Shown here: piece after piece, positions 33,325-44,619 of the stretch | Position numbering within the stretch: the first letter of the stretch is position 1 | Layout of the letters: every line of letters begins with the position of its first letter | NCBI GenBank assembly: GCA_004352715.1 | Contig: SCFE01000033.1 | Location: 456,813-520,812, forward strand | From: Hofstenia miamia | Taxonomy: Eukaryota; Xenacoelomorpha; Acoela | DNA length: 64,000 nt | Direction of reading: 5' to 3' | Translations under genes and position numbers: made by a program | Notes under the pieces: generated by a model | Database searches by the model: none | The model's input: the letters and a program-made list of their open reading frames with translations, nothing else | What the model was told of the DNA's origin: nothing

Positions 33325-36300
33325 AACTCAGTTGACACCAGTGGCACAGGTTCACAGCCTATGGACTGTGAGCCGAGCACCAGCAGATTACCTTTACAGA
33401 TGAGGCAAATAGAGGCCTCCTCAGAAACAACATCAGAGCGTACAGTAAGATCTAGAGAGCGAGAAAAGCGAATGTCCAAAATTGACGGGGAAACGTTGCA
33501 CCCCTATTTCATGGCAACCACAAAAATGCGGCATAATGCGTTTGAAAAGTTATCTCCAGAAACTAAAACATTAATCAGGAAAACCACCAAGATGGAAGGG
33601 AGCAATCTGCCAATTCTACTAGATGCAGACAATTGGCCCAAAGTTAATGTATTGATCAGTTATCCACAGGAATTAAACAAAACAATTGATAGGCCATATA
33701 TGAGAAGCACAATTCATATAACATTCAACGAAGACTTTACACTGGAAACAGCTCAAGCACTCATGGCATACAAGGAACAGATAGCAAAGATTCCGGAGAT
33801 AAATCTAGATGAAGAAAACTTAACAATCATACACATGTTAAGAGAAAAGGAATACAACAAGCATCTACAAAAACAGATCAACCAAACAGTATGGATGGCG
33901 AGAGTACAACAGATAAGAATAGTCATTATAGTAATGAGAGAAAACTTGGAGGAATTACTGAAATATCTAAAAGATATGGTACTACAGACAGAAGGCTTCT
34001 TCCCATGGGAGAAGAAAGAGTTCACAATCTCTGAACTAATTCGCTTCAACTTACAAATCGATTATTGGGTGCAGATATACGGAATCATGATAGACAATAG
34101 TATAGCAATAGATCTGTTCCAACAAACAAAAACGGCGGAAATGCTACAACAAAATGAAGGATTAGAAAAAGCCATGACATTATATATTAAGTGCAGCATG
34201 ACTCAACGCCAGGAGCACCTGAAAGAAATTCAGGACGTTTGGGCAAACATGAAGCTGCAGAAGAAAATAGACGAATCGTGGCCCGAAATCAGAATAGAGG
34301 CACCAGCACACAAATACCACAAAACAGTAGAGATGGTATTGGCAGAAATCAATCAAGCACATGAACTGAACAAAAAGAAGGATTTTCGCAAACTCATATT
34401 AGAGGAGANAAGACTTTACACTGGAAACAGCTCAAGCACTCATGGCATACAAGGAACAGATAGCAAAGATTCCGGAGATAAATCTAGATGAAGAAAACTT
34501 AACAATCATACACATGTTAAGAGAAAAAGAATACAACTACAAAAACAGATTGATCAAACAGTATGAATGGCGAGAGTACAACAGATAAGAATAGTCATTA
34601 TAGTAATGAGAGAAAACTTGGAGGAATTACTGAAATATCTAAAAGATATGGTACTACAGATAGAAGGCTTCTTCCCATGGGAGAAGAAAGAGTTCACAAT
34701 CTCTGAACTAATTCGCTTCAACTTACAAATCGATTATTGGGTGCAGATATACGGAATCATGATAGACAATAGTATAGCAATAGATCTGTTCCAACAAACA
34801 AAAACGGCGGAAATGCTACAACAAAATGAAGGATTAGAAAAAGCCATGACATTATTTATTAAGTGCAGCATGACTCAACGCCAGGAGCACCTGAAAGAAA
34901 TTCAGGATGTTTGGGCAAACATGAAGCTGCAGAATAAAATAGATGAATTGTGGCCTGAAATCAGAATAGAGGCACCAGCACGCAAATACCACAAAACAGT
35001 AGAGATGGTATTGGCAGAGATCAATCAAGCATATGAACTGAACACAAAGAAGGATTTTCGCAAACTCATATTAGAGGAGAAGAACGCGCCAGAAATTAGA
35101 TACAGGACATCCATATGGCTGTTAGCAATACTGCTCACAGAAGAGAAAGATCTCAGGTTACCCATAACAAGGAACCAAAGAATAAAACTCACAAAGGCTA
35201 AAAAGTTTGAAATCACGTTATCACCGATGAACACACAGACAAAAAACTGGATACTGAAAGGACATGTCGAAAAAGTTGAATCCCCAAACAAAAATGAGAA
35301 ACCAATGCAGACAATGGAAAAACTGATAAGTAGACTGATAATGAAGCATCACCCAATGGGAAGAATATTGATAGTGGAACTAGCAAATATTACAGGGATA
35401 TGCCCAAGTGAGATACAGATATTCAAAGAACCCATGCAAAAGTATATGTGGGGTGCAACATTGGAGACATAACTAAAACAGCTGCAGAACCAACCATGGA
35501 TAACCACGAAGAAGATAATCAAATGCAGATTAGTCAATACTGAGGACATAATACAACTAGTGAAACAGAAAAACGTGCAACAAGTAATAGACGAGAACAT
35601 GAAACGCCATGCCAGAAACCGCCTGAGATGCATATTTATGAAAATAATCAAAAGAGCCAAAATGCTAAAGAAAGGTGGAATAACAACGCCAGTGGAGATA
35701 TGTGAAATGGCGACAAAAACACAACAAGAAATCACTAAGGAAGAATTACTACTAACTTCATCACAGCTGTTACTATCCCTGAAGACACACACAATAATTG
35801 ATAGAATAAATATTGAAAAGTGGGGAGATACAAGCCAAGATAGCACAATTGAATGGATTGATACCGACGATGAGTGATTCCTGGTAGAAATAAAAGTAAC
35901 AAAAGAAAAGAAGGAGATAGCAGAAAGAAATTACCAGAGAATAAGGGAACAACAAACAGTTGCAACGATGAAACTAATGTTTACTGAGGCATTCATGTGC
36001 ACAGAACTAGAAGAACTGTTGAAGCCATTCAATCAGATCATGGTCAACATTGAATGCATTACATTGAAAATTGATATACAAGAACACATACAAATGAAAT
36101 TAAGCAAATGGGGACTAACGCAATCATTTTGGGAGACAATCCCAGAAGCGAAAATGAACTACCCCGCCACTATTGGCTTAGCAATGGCATCCAGCACTTA
36201 TGATGAGATTGAGAGACTCGTCAATACAAAAATCTTACTATGTACGCCGCCAAAAATGATTGCAATACCCATTACTGCCAAGATTGAGACTCCCAAAGGA

Positions 36301-36619
36301 GGTAAGACCAGCAAAAGCATTTCTACATGAATACAAATCATACATGAATTCACAATGCAAAGCTGTAGAAATGACAGAATGGGAAGATTACAAGAGAAAA
36401 AAAAAGATATTGCTAGAAAACGACAATAAGGAACGCATTTACATAGAGGGAAACATCACCCCAGATCAGTTATACAAAAAAGGAAGAGCAATACACATCC
36501 AACTCCAAGAACTGAGAGATGAAATAGAGAAATGCCAGCCGCGGGCAGTCATGCTATTTTCCGGAGTTAATGATATCGTATGGACCGATATGTGGGAACA
36601 AAAGTATCGCTACTATGAC
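33277..36619 (+). pseudogene. copy C ORF3: large unassigned protein downstream of integrase
   Basis: The frame 33277-34408 is open for about 377 codons; homology continues through 34567-35472, 35560-35877, 35968-36330 and 36260-36619, with frameshifts or stops between. Allowing for the duplicated block and for the 3' end seen in copy B, the protein is about 1,000 residues. It is Lys/Glu/Ile/Met-rich and apparently helical, with no signal peptide, no transmembrane segment and no obvious enzyme motif. It therefore does not look like an envelope protein, although it holds the env position. Conserved blocks shared with 38217-41283 include L-H-x-Y-F-x-A-T, R-P-Y-x2-S-T-x-H, K-Y-M-W-G-A-T and A-K-x-N-Y-P-x-T-I-G. 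I do not recognise the family. Confidence 0.8.
34410..35080. repeat. near-identical repeat of 33731-34408 after an n, probable artefact
   Basis: 671 bases after the n at 34409 repeat 33731-34408 with a few substitutions and one 7-base deletion (near 34535), which breaks the frame. An overlap of two haplotype or paralogue contigs explains this better than a real tandem duplication. Confidence 0.8.
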
Positions 36620-37585
36620 NNNNNNNNNNNNNNNNNNNNNNNNNNNNNNNNNNNNNNNNNNNNNNNNNNNNNNNNNNNNNNNNNNNNNNNNNNNNNNNNN
36701 NNNNNNNNNNNNNNNNNNNNNNNNNNNNNNNNNNNNNNNNNNNNNNNNNNNNNNNNNNNNNNNNNNNNNNNNNNNNNNNNNNNNNNNNNNNNNNNNNNNN
36801 NNNNNNNNNNNNNNNNNNNNNNNNNNNNNNNNNNNNNNNNNNNNNNNNNNNNNNNNNNNNNNNNNNNNNNNNNNNNNNNNNNNNNNNNNNNNNNNNNNNN
36901 NNNNNNNNNNNNNNNNNNNNNNNNNNNNNNNNNNNNNNNNNNNNNNNNNNNNNNNNNNNNNNNNNNNNNNNNNNNNNNNNNNNNNNNNNNNNNNNNNNNN
37001 NNNNNNNNNNNNNNNNNNNNNNNNNNNNNNNNNNNNNNNNNNNNNNNNNNNNNNNNNNNNNNNNNNNNNNNNNNNNNNNNNNNNNNNNNNNNNNNNNNNN
37101 NNNNNNNNNNNNNNNNNNNNNNNNNNNNNNNNNNNNNNNNNNNNNNNNNNNNNNNNNNNNNNNNNNNNNNNNNNNNNNNNNNNNNNNNNNNNNNNNNNNN
37201 NNNNNNNNNNNNNNNNNNNNNNNNNNNNNNNNNNNNNNNNNNNNNNNNNNNNNNNNNNNNNNNNNNNNNNNNNNNNNNNNNNNNNNNNNNNNNNNNNNNN
37301 NNNNNNNNNNNNNNNNNNNNNNNNNNNNNNNNNNNNNNNNNNNNNNNNNNNNNNNNNNNNNNNNNNNNNNNNNNNNNNNNNNNNNNNNNNNNNNNNNNNN
37401 NNNNNNNNNNNNNNNNNNNNNNNNNNNNNNNNNNNNNNNNNNNNNNNNNNNNNNNNNNNNNNNNNNNNNNNNNNNNNNNNNNNNNNNNNNNNNNNNNNNN
37501 NNNNNNNNNNNNNNNNNNNNNNNNNNNNNNNNNNNNNNNNNNNNNNNNNNNNNNNNNNNNNNNNNNNNNNNNNNNNNNNNNNNNN
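36620..37585. other. 966-base assembly gap
   Basis: All n. It interrupts ORF3 of copy C; its content is unknown. Confidence 0.98.
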
Positions 37586-38216
37586 GATAGGAGTTTTTTT
37601 ATTCTTGCTTAGTCTGACTACCAATCTATACATGTACATTTAAATAGATGCTTGAAACCCTAGGGATATTTATTTATTACTAATAGTAGGAGACTTGACT
37701 ATAATCAACTGAATAAATGACTTTACATGTATTGTTATTAAATGTAAGTATAGGAAACTGCAACATATTTATTAATTTCTAAAGCCAGTAATTTTACGGT
37801 AATGGCTACTTTAATATTAAATAAATGCAGTTAGTGTCAATGCCTGGTTGCTTTACTTATTCAATCCAACAAACACTTTACAAAATTGAGTTTAAGTCAG
37901 TTACATCTTGACGTGAGTACACTCACTGAGCTAATGTAGGGTACACATAATTAATTCCCATTGAGCTGAGATGGTGCAGTGGACTTGGTCATTGTTCATG
38001 AAGGAGGAGAACTGTGGTGTGGAGATTGGCTTCAGGCAGTAGCCCACAGATGAATTGAAAAGGAAACGTCACATGGTTTTTCGTCACCTAAACAATGATG
38101 ATTAGTACTCAATTAACCTAACCAGTTAAACAGAGAGGAAACGTCTGGCGGTTTACTAAATCAGTAAATCCTCACCTGCCATTTATTCAAGTGATAGTTA
38201 CTAACAATAATACACT
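37586..38216. other. non-coding DNA upstream of the diverged ORF3
   Basis: No pol-like coding remains here, so the ORF3 homologue that follows stands alone. A candidate tRNA-derived SINE lies at 37961-38190. Confidence 0.5.
37961..38190 (+). mobile_element. candidate tRNA-derived SINE
   Basis: GAGCTGAGATGGTGCAGTGG contains a good pol III A-box match (TGGTGCAGTGG, 37972-37982). About 40 bases on, GGTGTGGAGATTGG (about 38017-38030) could be a decayed B box. The TTCGA core is lost, as CpG decay would cause. The 3' end and target duplication were not defined. Confidence 0.4.
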
Positions 38217-41200
38217 GTGCAAATAGGTCAGGTGGAGGATGTTACACCAGAGAAACAAAGAACACAGTGCAAAGTTTCTATGGTGGGAGATAAAATGTTA
38301 CATTTGTACTTTATTGCAACCCCCAAGCAGTTAGTTTTGTGCACAACAACCTGTCAGAAGAAACAAAGAGCAATCTACATTCAGACTTTTAACATGAAGA
38401 ACCTCATGTGCTCAGTGGACATTATCCCATTTATCATTGATGCAGAGTGTAGGCTAAGGGTTAACATGATTATATGCTATGACTCTAAGATGCACAGAGT
38501 ACTAAGGAGACCTTATTGGCAGAGCACAGTCCACACTGTTTGATGAAGATTTTAACCTAATGCACTTATGCAAGTTCCTCAACAACAAGCAAGCCATTCA
38601 AAAATTTGAGTGTGTTAACATGGACTTTGAAAATTTACTTGTTGTCCGTTTCCTTTGAGTTGGTAAGATTAATCAACCTAAGATCATGGAGAAAATTGAG
38701 ATTGCATATAGGCTAGCAAAGTTTGAGAACATTTGGCTGGTGATGTTTGTTAAAGAGGAGTATCAGGATGAGATACCTGAAGACATTGTTAACCTCCACT
38801 TTCAGATGGAAAACTTCACCATACTCTACACTCACTACTACCATCCCACCAGCATGTACCAATTTGGTATCTTTTCAATAACTAAACCTATTTATACAGA
38901 CCTCTTGTTGTGTAAGAAAATACCTACACATTGCCTCACTGTCAACACCAGATTAATTATCAATGCTGTTACCCAGTCACAAACACTGGAGTCTATTTCA
39001 GCTAACTGGCCCAGTCTTGCATTAGTCGCAAATATGCATGTTAGTTTCATGTTCTCCCAGAGTACTGCAACACTGGCAGAAATTGATTAAGTCTGGAACA
39101 ACCTCAAGGTGGATAGGAACCCCAAGTCCATTTGGCCCACAATTAACATCTGCAGCCCCACTTCACAATATTCCAGATCAGTTGAGAGGCTCCTCTTTGA
39201 GCTCCATATCGCCTATACATCACAAGACCTGCAAAATTTTGCAGAACATTTATTTTCAGTAAAGTTTGCACCACCCATTCAGTCTTGTGGAGCTGTTTTG
39301 GTTCTATCTATCTTCTTAATGCAAGATCCACACATTCAGCTTCCACTTGAGCAAAGTGCCCAAGAGCACCTAGCTAGAAAATGCATGCATGAGTTAGCCA
39401 TCTGCCCCACTGCATGGAAAATAAAGAATTTGTTACTCCATTCTTGCTTGCCCCTGTCTTCACCAGGAAGGACCAAAAAAACAATGGAAAGATTTGAATG
39501 CATCACACCTCAAATGATCATCAACCACTTGGGTGTTGCCTTTGCTGACCTCAACATCTTCTCAGAAACCCTCTGTAAATACATGTGGGGAGCTACAGCA
39601 GAAACAAAATTCCCATCTCTCAAATTTGACAATGCACCACTCTGCACAAGCCACTTGGTCCACCACAACCCTGGGTTGACTCAATGATTCCTAGAATTAG
39701 TGGCCCACTATGACGTGCATATGAAGACAGATATTCTGTTTGGCTTAGAGAAGATGAATTATCCCAAGTGTGGATATAGTAAGTTATCTGAGACATGGAG
39801 ACAAGCTGCCAAAGAAGGTGTGATTATACTGATCACAGTTATCAAGCAGACAATGCACTCACTGAAACAGTTTTACTGTGAGGAGGAGCTACTGGCATCA
39901 TCTGTAGTCAAAGTGTTCTCTGGTACACAGGCACTACTTGAAGCTATTAACATACAAAAGTTTTCAGGAGTTGCAAGCTCCCTGATACCTATGCCAGTGT
40001 GGTCTATTTTGGAAGACAAAAGAATTCTAATCATCAAACACTGTCCAGAGGAGTTTGCTGAGAAACTCTCCATAGATAGCCACATAATTGAACAAAACTG
40101 AGACAACAATGTATTAGGCTTAATGAAATGGTGCCTAACCAAGATGTTTACCAAAGAGGAACTAGTGCTTCTACAATTGACGGGCGACAAATAGCCCTTG
40201 ACATAGAATGTACCACATCCCATCTTTGAATCTCCAACTTGCAAATCACCAAACTCTGTGAGTGTGGACTCTGCAGCCAGTTTTAGGATTCAATTAAGGA
40301 TGCTAAGATAAATTATCCAGTTACTATTGGGACCCCTACATTGTGTGAAAAGGTTGTGCTAGACAATGTTTAAGATCATTCAGATAAACATAATCTGCTT
40401 TGTATCCCTCCACCATGCATCATGACTCCCCTCCTTCTACCATTATGGCATGTCAAAAAGGGGTGAAGGAAAGTCTCTGCACACCTTGCTGACTCCATTA
40501 GCTATGTCTCTACAGCAGCTGAGATCAACAAAGTTAAGCAGACATGGGAGCACAAAGATACATGGGACACTCTACTCAAAGGTGGAAACCCAGAACATGT
40601 GTATATTGATGGTAAGCTTACTATAAAGACATCTTTCAGAAAGGACAACCAATCTCTACCCAGTTAACAAAAGTACACAACAAGATCACAAAGTTGGACC
40701 CCCATGTCCTTATTCTCTTTCAGGTGTCTGGTGATCTCAGTTGGATCAATAATGTTGAGACTCTCACCTGGTATTATGATGTCATGAAACACATCAAGAT
40801 CATTACCATGCTATGAGCTGAGGTCACATACCCCAAAGAGATGACACTGCAGCAGGTCAATGAGTACTGCTTGGTTTTCATGGATCATGTGACACACATG
40901 GGATCACTATGAGAGGTCTTTACTCATTTTTATCCTAACACCAGGATCAGTCCTGAAGATGCCCACACCTCTGACACTGATGTGCTCATGACACGCATGA
41001 TTGCACTGAAAGGCCTTCATCTTTATGAAAGATTCTATGACACCTTCACATAGAGGCTTAACCACCTAAGAAGAAACTGTCTGATCAGTGCCCATTTACT
41101 GGAGATTGTGTTCTTCTGTTTAAGGAGTGAGGAAGTCACTCAGAGGGAGACCCTTATGCAGATTACCTGGCAACCCAAGTATGCTGAAGTTAAGTCATGG

Positions 41201-41283
41201 GGTGACATCTTAGCTGTAGAGATGATTGAGGAGACATAAAAGCTCCTGTCAGGTCCCACAGTTAAGCTCCTACTGCAAGTTTA
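38217..41283 (+). pseudogene. diverged ORF3 homologue (second lineage), stand-alone
   Basis: About 3 kb that runs collinear with ORF3 of copy C at protein level despite very different, T/C-rich codons. Shared blocks in order are L-H-L-Y-F-I-A-T (about 38299), R-P-Y-W-Q-S-T-V-H (about 38507), F-D-E-D-F-N-L (about 38539), K-Y-M-W-G-A-T (about 39577), A-K-I-N-Y-P-V-T-I-G (about 40300), L-L-C-I-P-P (about 40398) and V-M-K-H-I-K-I-I-T-M (about 40780). The frame holds from 38539 to about 40190 with stops at 38656, 39088, 39685 and 40099, then shifts. No gag or pol is next to it. It shows that ORF3 is an old, conserved family. Function unknown. Confidence 0.75.
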
Positions 41284-42479
41284 ACTGGCAATGGGGGTGT
41301 GTAGAGTCACTCAGGGCCTTATTTTTATGTCTTTTGACATTTTGATTCTTTTGATTTGCTGCTACCTTATTTGTATCAATTTCTTTTAAACAATTTTGGA
41401 ATTTTGAGTGTAGTTAATTTGATTGTGTTTGTTTTTGTCCCCTTGATTTAAATTATGTGTGATTGCTCATTTAACTTTGCAAGGGAAACTGTGCTTTGAA
41501 ATTGTAAACAAGTCAGGTAATAAGTTACAGATTTTTGTAATAAATATCTGAGACAATGTAGCAAAGCACACAATAAATTTTTGCTTCCTTCTATTGTGTT
41601 TGATCTTTGCAGTTATTTACTTATTAACCCCTTTTAGGTTTCATTGATCAAAGATTAGTAAATGATAACTGTTGTGTAAGATCTGGAGACAATTCAGGAG
41701 GAAACTGCACCAGGTCTAGGGTGACAAATAGCTCTTTAACAGTGACAGCCTGAATCATGGCCACTTTAGGTTACAGTTAGGTGTAGGGAATAACTTCTTC
41801 TATTTGGTCTCTTCACACATGCACTTAAATTAACACCTTGCAAATATACTATGCTGTTGGCAAACATGAATGCACAGCAACTATGTCCCTGTTATTTATT
41901 ATTTATTTACATTAGCTGAGATAAGAGAACTCTGAGATAAATTGTTTATTGAGAAAGAAATTAATATTTGAGACACACAATTTGCACCCTGGCAAGTAAG
42001 GATGTCTTTAAAGATTTGGCTTTGGCATGATGCCATGTGAGTTGGTCACTGCTGGAGTTCTTTTTGGAATGGAATTTATTTATTTGTTATGAAAAATCAG
42101 TGAACCACCAATATAATTGTTCTGTTGGAATGTGGGTCACTCTCTGCTATGGTAGACTTTGCAACCTTTAATCTAAACTCTTGAGTTACCCAGTACTGCT
42201 AGAGTAGCCAGAGCTCCTCCATGATTCTACACTAGTTATATCAATTACTAAGAGTAGATGATGCTGGATTATTAATATTATTAATGTTTTCACATGGACC
42301 AGAATTCATGTTTTCCACCTCCTCCTCACTTCTGTCATTTCATATATTATTTACATTATGCATTTGGATTGACTGAGCTAATTGTGATCTACCTGGTGCT
42401 TCTGGTCACTCCATGGGACTGTTGGGAATTAATCCAAAGTGCCGTCAAATTTCTGTCAAATTTACAATAGGACCTCAGT
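41284..42479. other. 3' flank of the diverged ORF3, CpG-poor, non-coding
   Basis: No gene recognised on the + strand. GGCAATGGGGGTGTGTAG at about 41290 could be a polypurine tract and LTR start. The - strand may continue the degenerate frame described at 42480-42935. Confidence 0.4.
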
Positions 42480-42935
42480 CCTTATTAACATTATTATTTG
42501 ATTAGCTGACAGGTTGTGAGTAGATATAATAGAGTTCCTCTCTTGTAATTTTTCCATTAATTTATTTTAGAGTGCTTCAATTCAGTGTTGGCTCACTTAA
42601 GTTGCTGTTTTAAGATTAGCATTCATCACAGACAGTCTTTCAATTGCTTGATGCTAATTTTCCATCATTTCCATTTGGCTAGCAGATTTGGCAGCAACCT
42701 TAGCAAGGAGCTCTTCCTTCTCTTCTCTCAACTAGTCTCTTTCCTCAACAACAGCAGACAATTTTTCTAAAATTGCAACTTTTCATCCTGTGATTGACTG
42801 GAGAGTTCATCATTCATCTCCTTTAAGGTTTTTATTTTGATTTTAAGCTTAGCTATAATGCTATCTTGTTTAGACAAACTAGTTTCCAAATTTTCCTAAT
42901 CAGCTAGAAAGCAGCTCTTGAGTGGGAAAGGGAGA
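42480..42935 (-). pseudogene. degenerate coiled-coil coding remnant, gag-like or cellular
   Basis: Read on the - strand, two adjoining frames give a heptad-rich, charged sequence with a few stops: E-N-L-E-T-S-L-S-K-Q-D-S near 42890, then L-K-E-M-N-D-E-L near 42825, and after a shift L-R-E-E-K-E-E-L-L-A-K (about 42690-42730) and N-A-N-L-K. A segment Q-K-F-D-G-T-L-D (about 42445-42470) vaguely recalls the start of gypsy Gag capsid regions. A coiled coil followed by a Gag-like start on the strand opposite to ORF3 suggests another old element. Identity unproven. Confidence 0.4.
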
Positions 42936-44619
42936 ACTGAGAGAACTACCAGTAGAGTATTCACTCTAGAGTGCAATCACTAATCAGAAATTCTTCAATT
43001 AATTCATAGCATACATTGCATCATTTTTTATTGATAGGTAGTAAAAATACAAAATTATGCAGAAGTTGTTCTTCACAGCAGAAGAGATACATCTAAGGGG
43101 GCTGCTCCAGAGCAACATTCTGTGGCAAATAATAATAACATACCAAGATGAAAAATAAATCTTTTATATGTAATTTTCCTATATGAGAATTACAATAAAA
43201 CAATCAACTTCTTATCATCAGAATACACTTACTGATTTAAGTAAGACCATTAATTTAGCTGATCCTAACTCCATATCTGACTTCCAATATCCATTCCACT
43301 TTCCAACACCACTTAATGCAATTAATAGTAAACCAAATATTTTTCCAAGAGGTAATGTTTCTTTGAATTACATCAGAGTCACCATGTAAATAATGTCAAG
43401 GTATGACTACCAGGAGATGTGATCTACTCTAAAGATTGCTGTCTCTAGTGGATCACAATGTCAGCAAATCCAGGTATGACTATTTCAATATACCAACATA
43501 CTCTATCTCCTATATAATTTAGGTAAATGGAGATTACAGGAAGTCAAACAGTTCCTCACTGTCTGACTGAAGAGGTATCCTGTTGGTCAGTAGTTAAAGG
43601 AATTTGCAGATGTTTAAAGAAAAAGTAATGAGCAAATTGGGGCAGTGCTAATCTATGACATAATTAATCTCAGTGCTTTTGAGTACAATCATTTTTTATT
43701 TGTAAGGATCATAGCTAGCATGAATAAAACCATTATTTCAAATTCATAATGCTCAAGGAAAACAAGAATCAATTTACATAACATCCTAAATCAAGTTAAA
43801 TGGCACCCAAGTGTTACAACTGGTAGGCCCCTCACCAACAAGAATATTACTGAATACTCATTATAAAATAATATTGATTCAGACAGAAAATGAAACCAGT
43901 GAACTAAAGAACCTTTATTAACTGTTTGGTTCTATGCTAGCATTTAAATAACCAAATTATCAAAATAATTGTAAATACACACTAATTAATCCATTTACAT
44001 TATTGACTGCCTTATACTACAATATTTATACAAAAATTTTACTTACTCAATGTATTTCAAAAAGAGAATTTTATATATTTGTTAAGGAAAAAGCACTGTT
44101 CAAATTTTTTTACTCTTGCTTCCAATATTGGGATTTCTCCTACACCAATGTTAGGTGTGTCAGTCTTCATGACATCTCATCTAAGATTGTGATGCTCCTA
44201 TTGGAATCAGGGTAGTTGGAGTGCCTGGGTTTGCATTCTTCTAGTTGAAAAACTTAATATGCAGAGATATGTAATATGGCTCTTTATCAATAATTTTAAC
44301 CTATTTTAATGGACAATAATGCTCATAATGGCTGTTAATAAAGTTCAGATAGCAACTTGTTAGAGATAGGAATAACATAAACCAAAGAGTTTATTACATG
44401 ATTCAAGGCTGCCTTTTTGCATAATAGCTGTGGTTGCTAAAGTTTTAACTTTCCATGAAAGTTCTAGTTGAAGCATTTTGAATATTTTGTTTGTTCACCT
44501 TCTATGTGTTGTGTTCAATTAATTTGTTCTCCACATACTATCATCTCCACAAAAACTCTATTTGCTGCAAGTCAAAATGGTCTTATTTACAACTAGTATT
44601 AAAATTGATCAACAGTATT
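42936..44619. other. CpG-poor non-coding DNA
   Basis: No gene recognised; short reading frames (43183-43389, 44003-44215) show no family resemblance. Confidence 0.5.

Larger units (their letters stand above)
33059..36619 (+). mobile_element. gypsy-type retroelement copy C, 3' portion
   Basis: Begins at the second RFKG box and carries the longest ORF3. Nearly identical to the matching parts of copy B, with fewer frame breaks. It is cut by an n at 34409 (with a redundant block after it) and by a 966-base gap from 36620. Confidence 0.85.

Noticed and set aside
35349-35846. 165-codon - strand frame opposite ORF3, membrane-like
   Set aside because: Antisense of Lys/Glu-rich codons always reads hydrophobic; not evidence for a membrane protein.
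33277-36619. ORF3 as an envelope gene
   Set aside because: No signal peptide, fusion peptide, transmembrane segment or Cys-rich ectodomain can be seen; position alone is not enough.
36260-37643. Frames of 350-450 codons across the large gap
   Set aside because: Mostly unknown bases; only the real sequence up to 36619 is used, as ORF3 of copy C.
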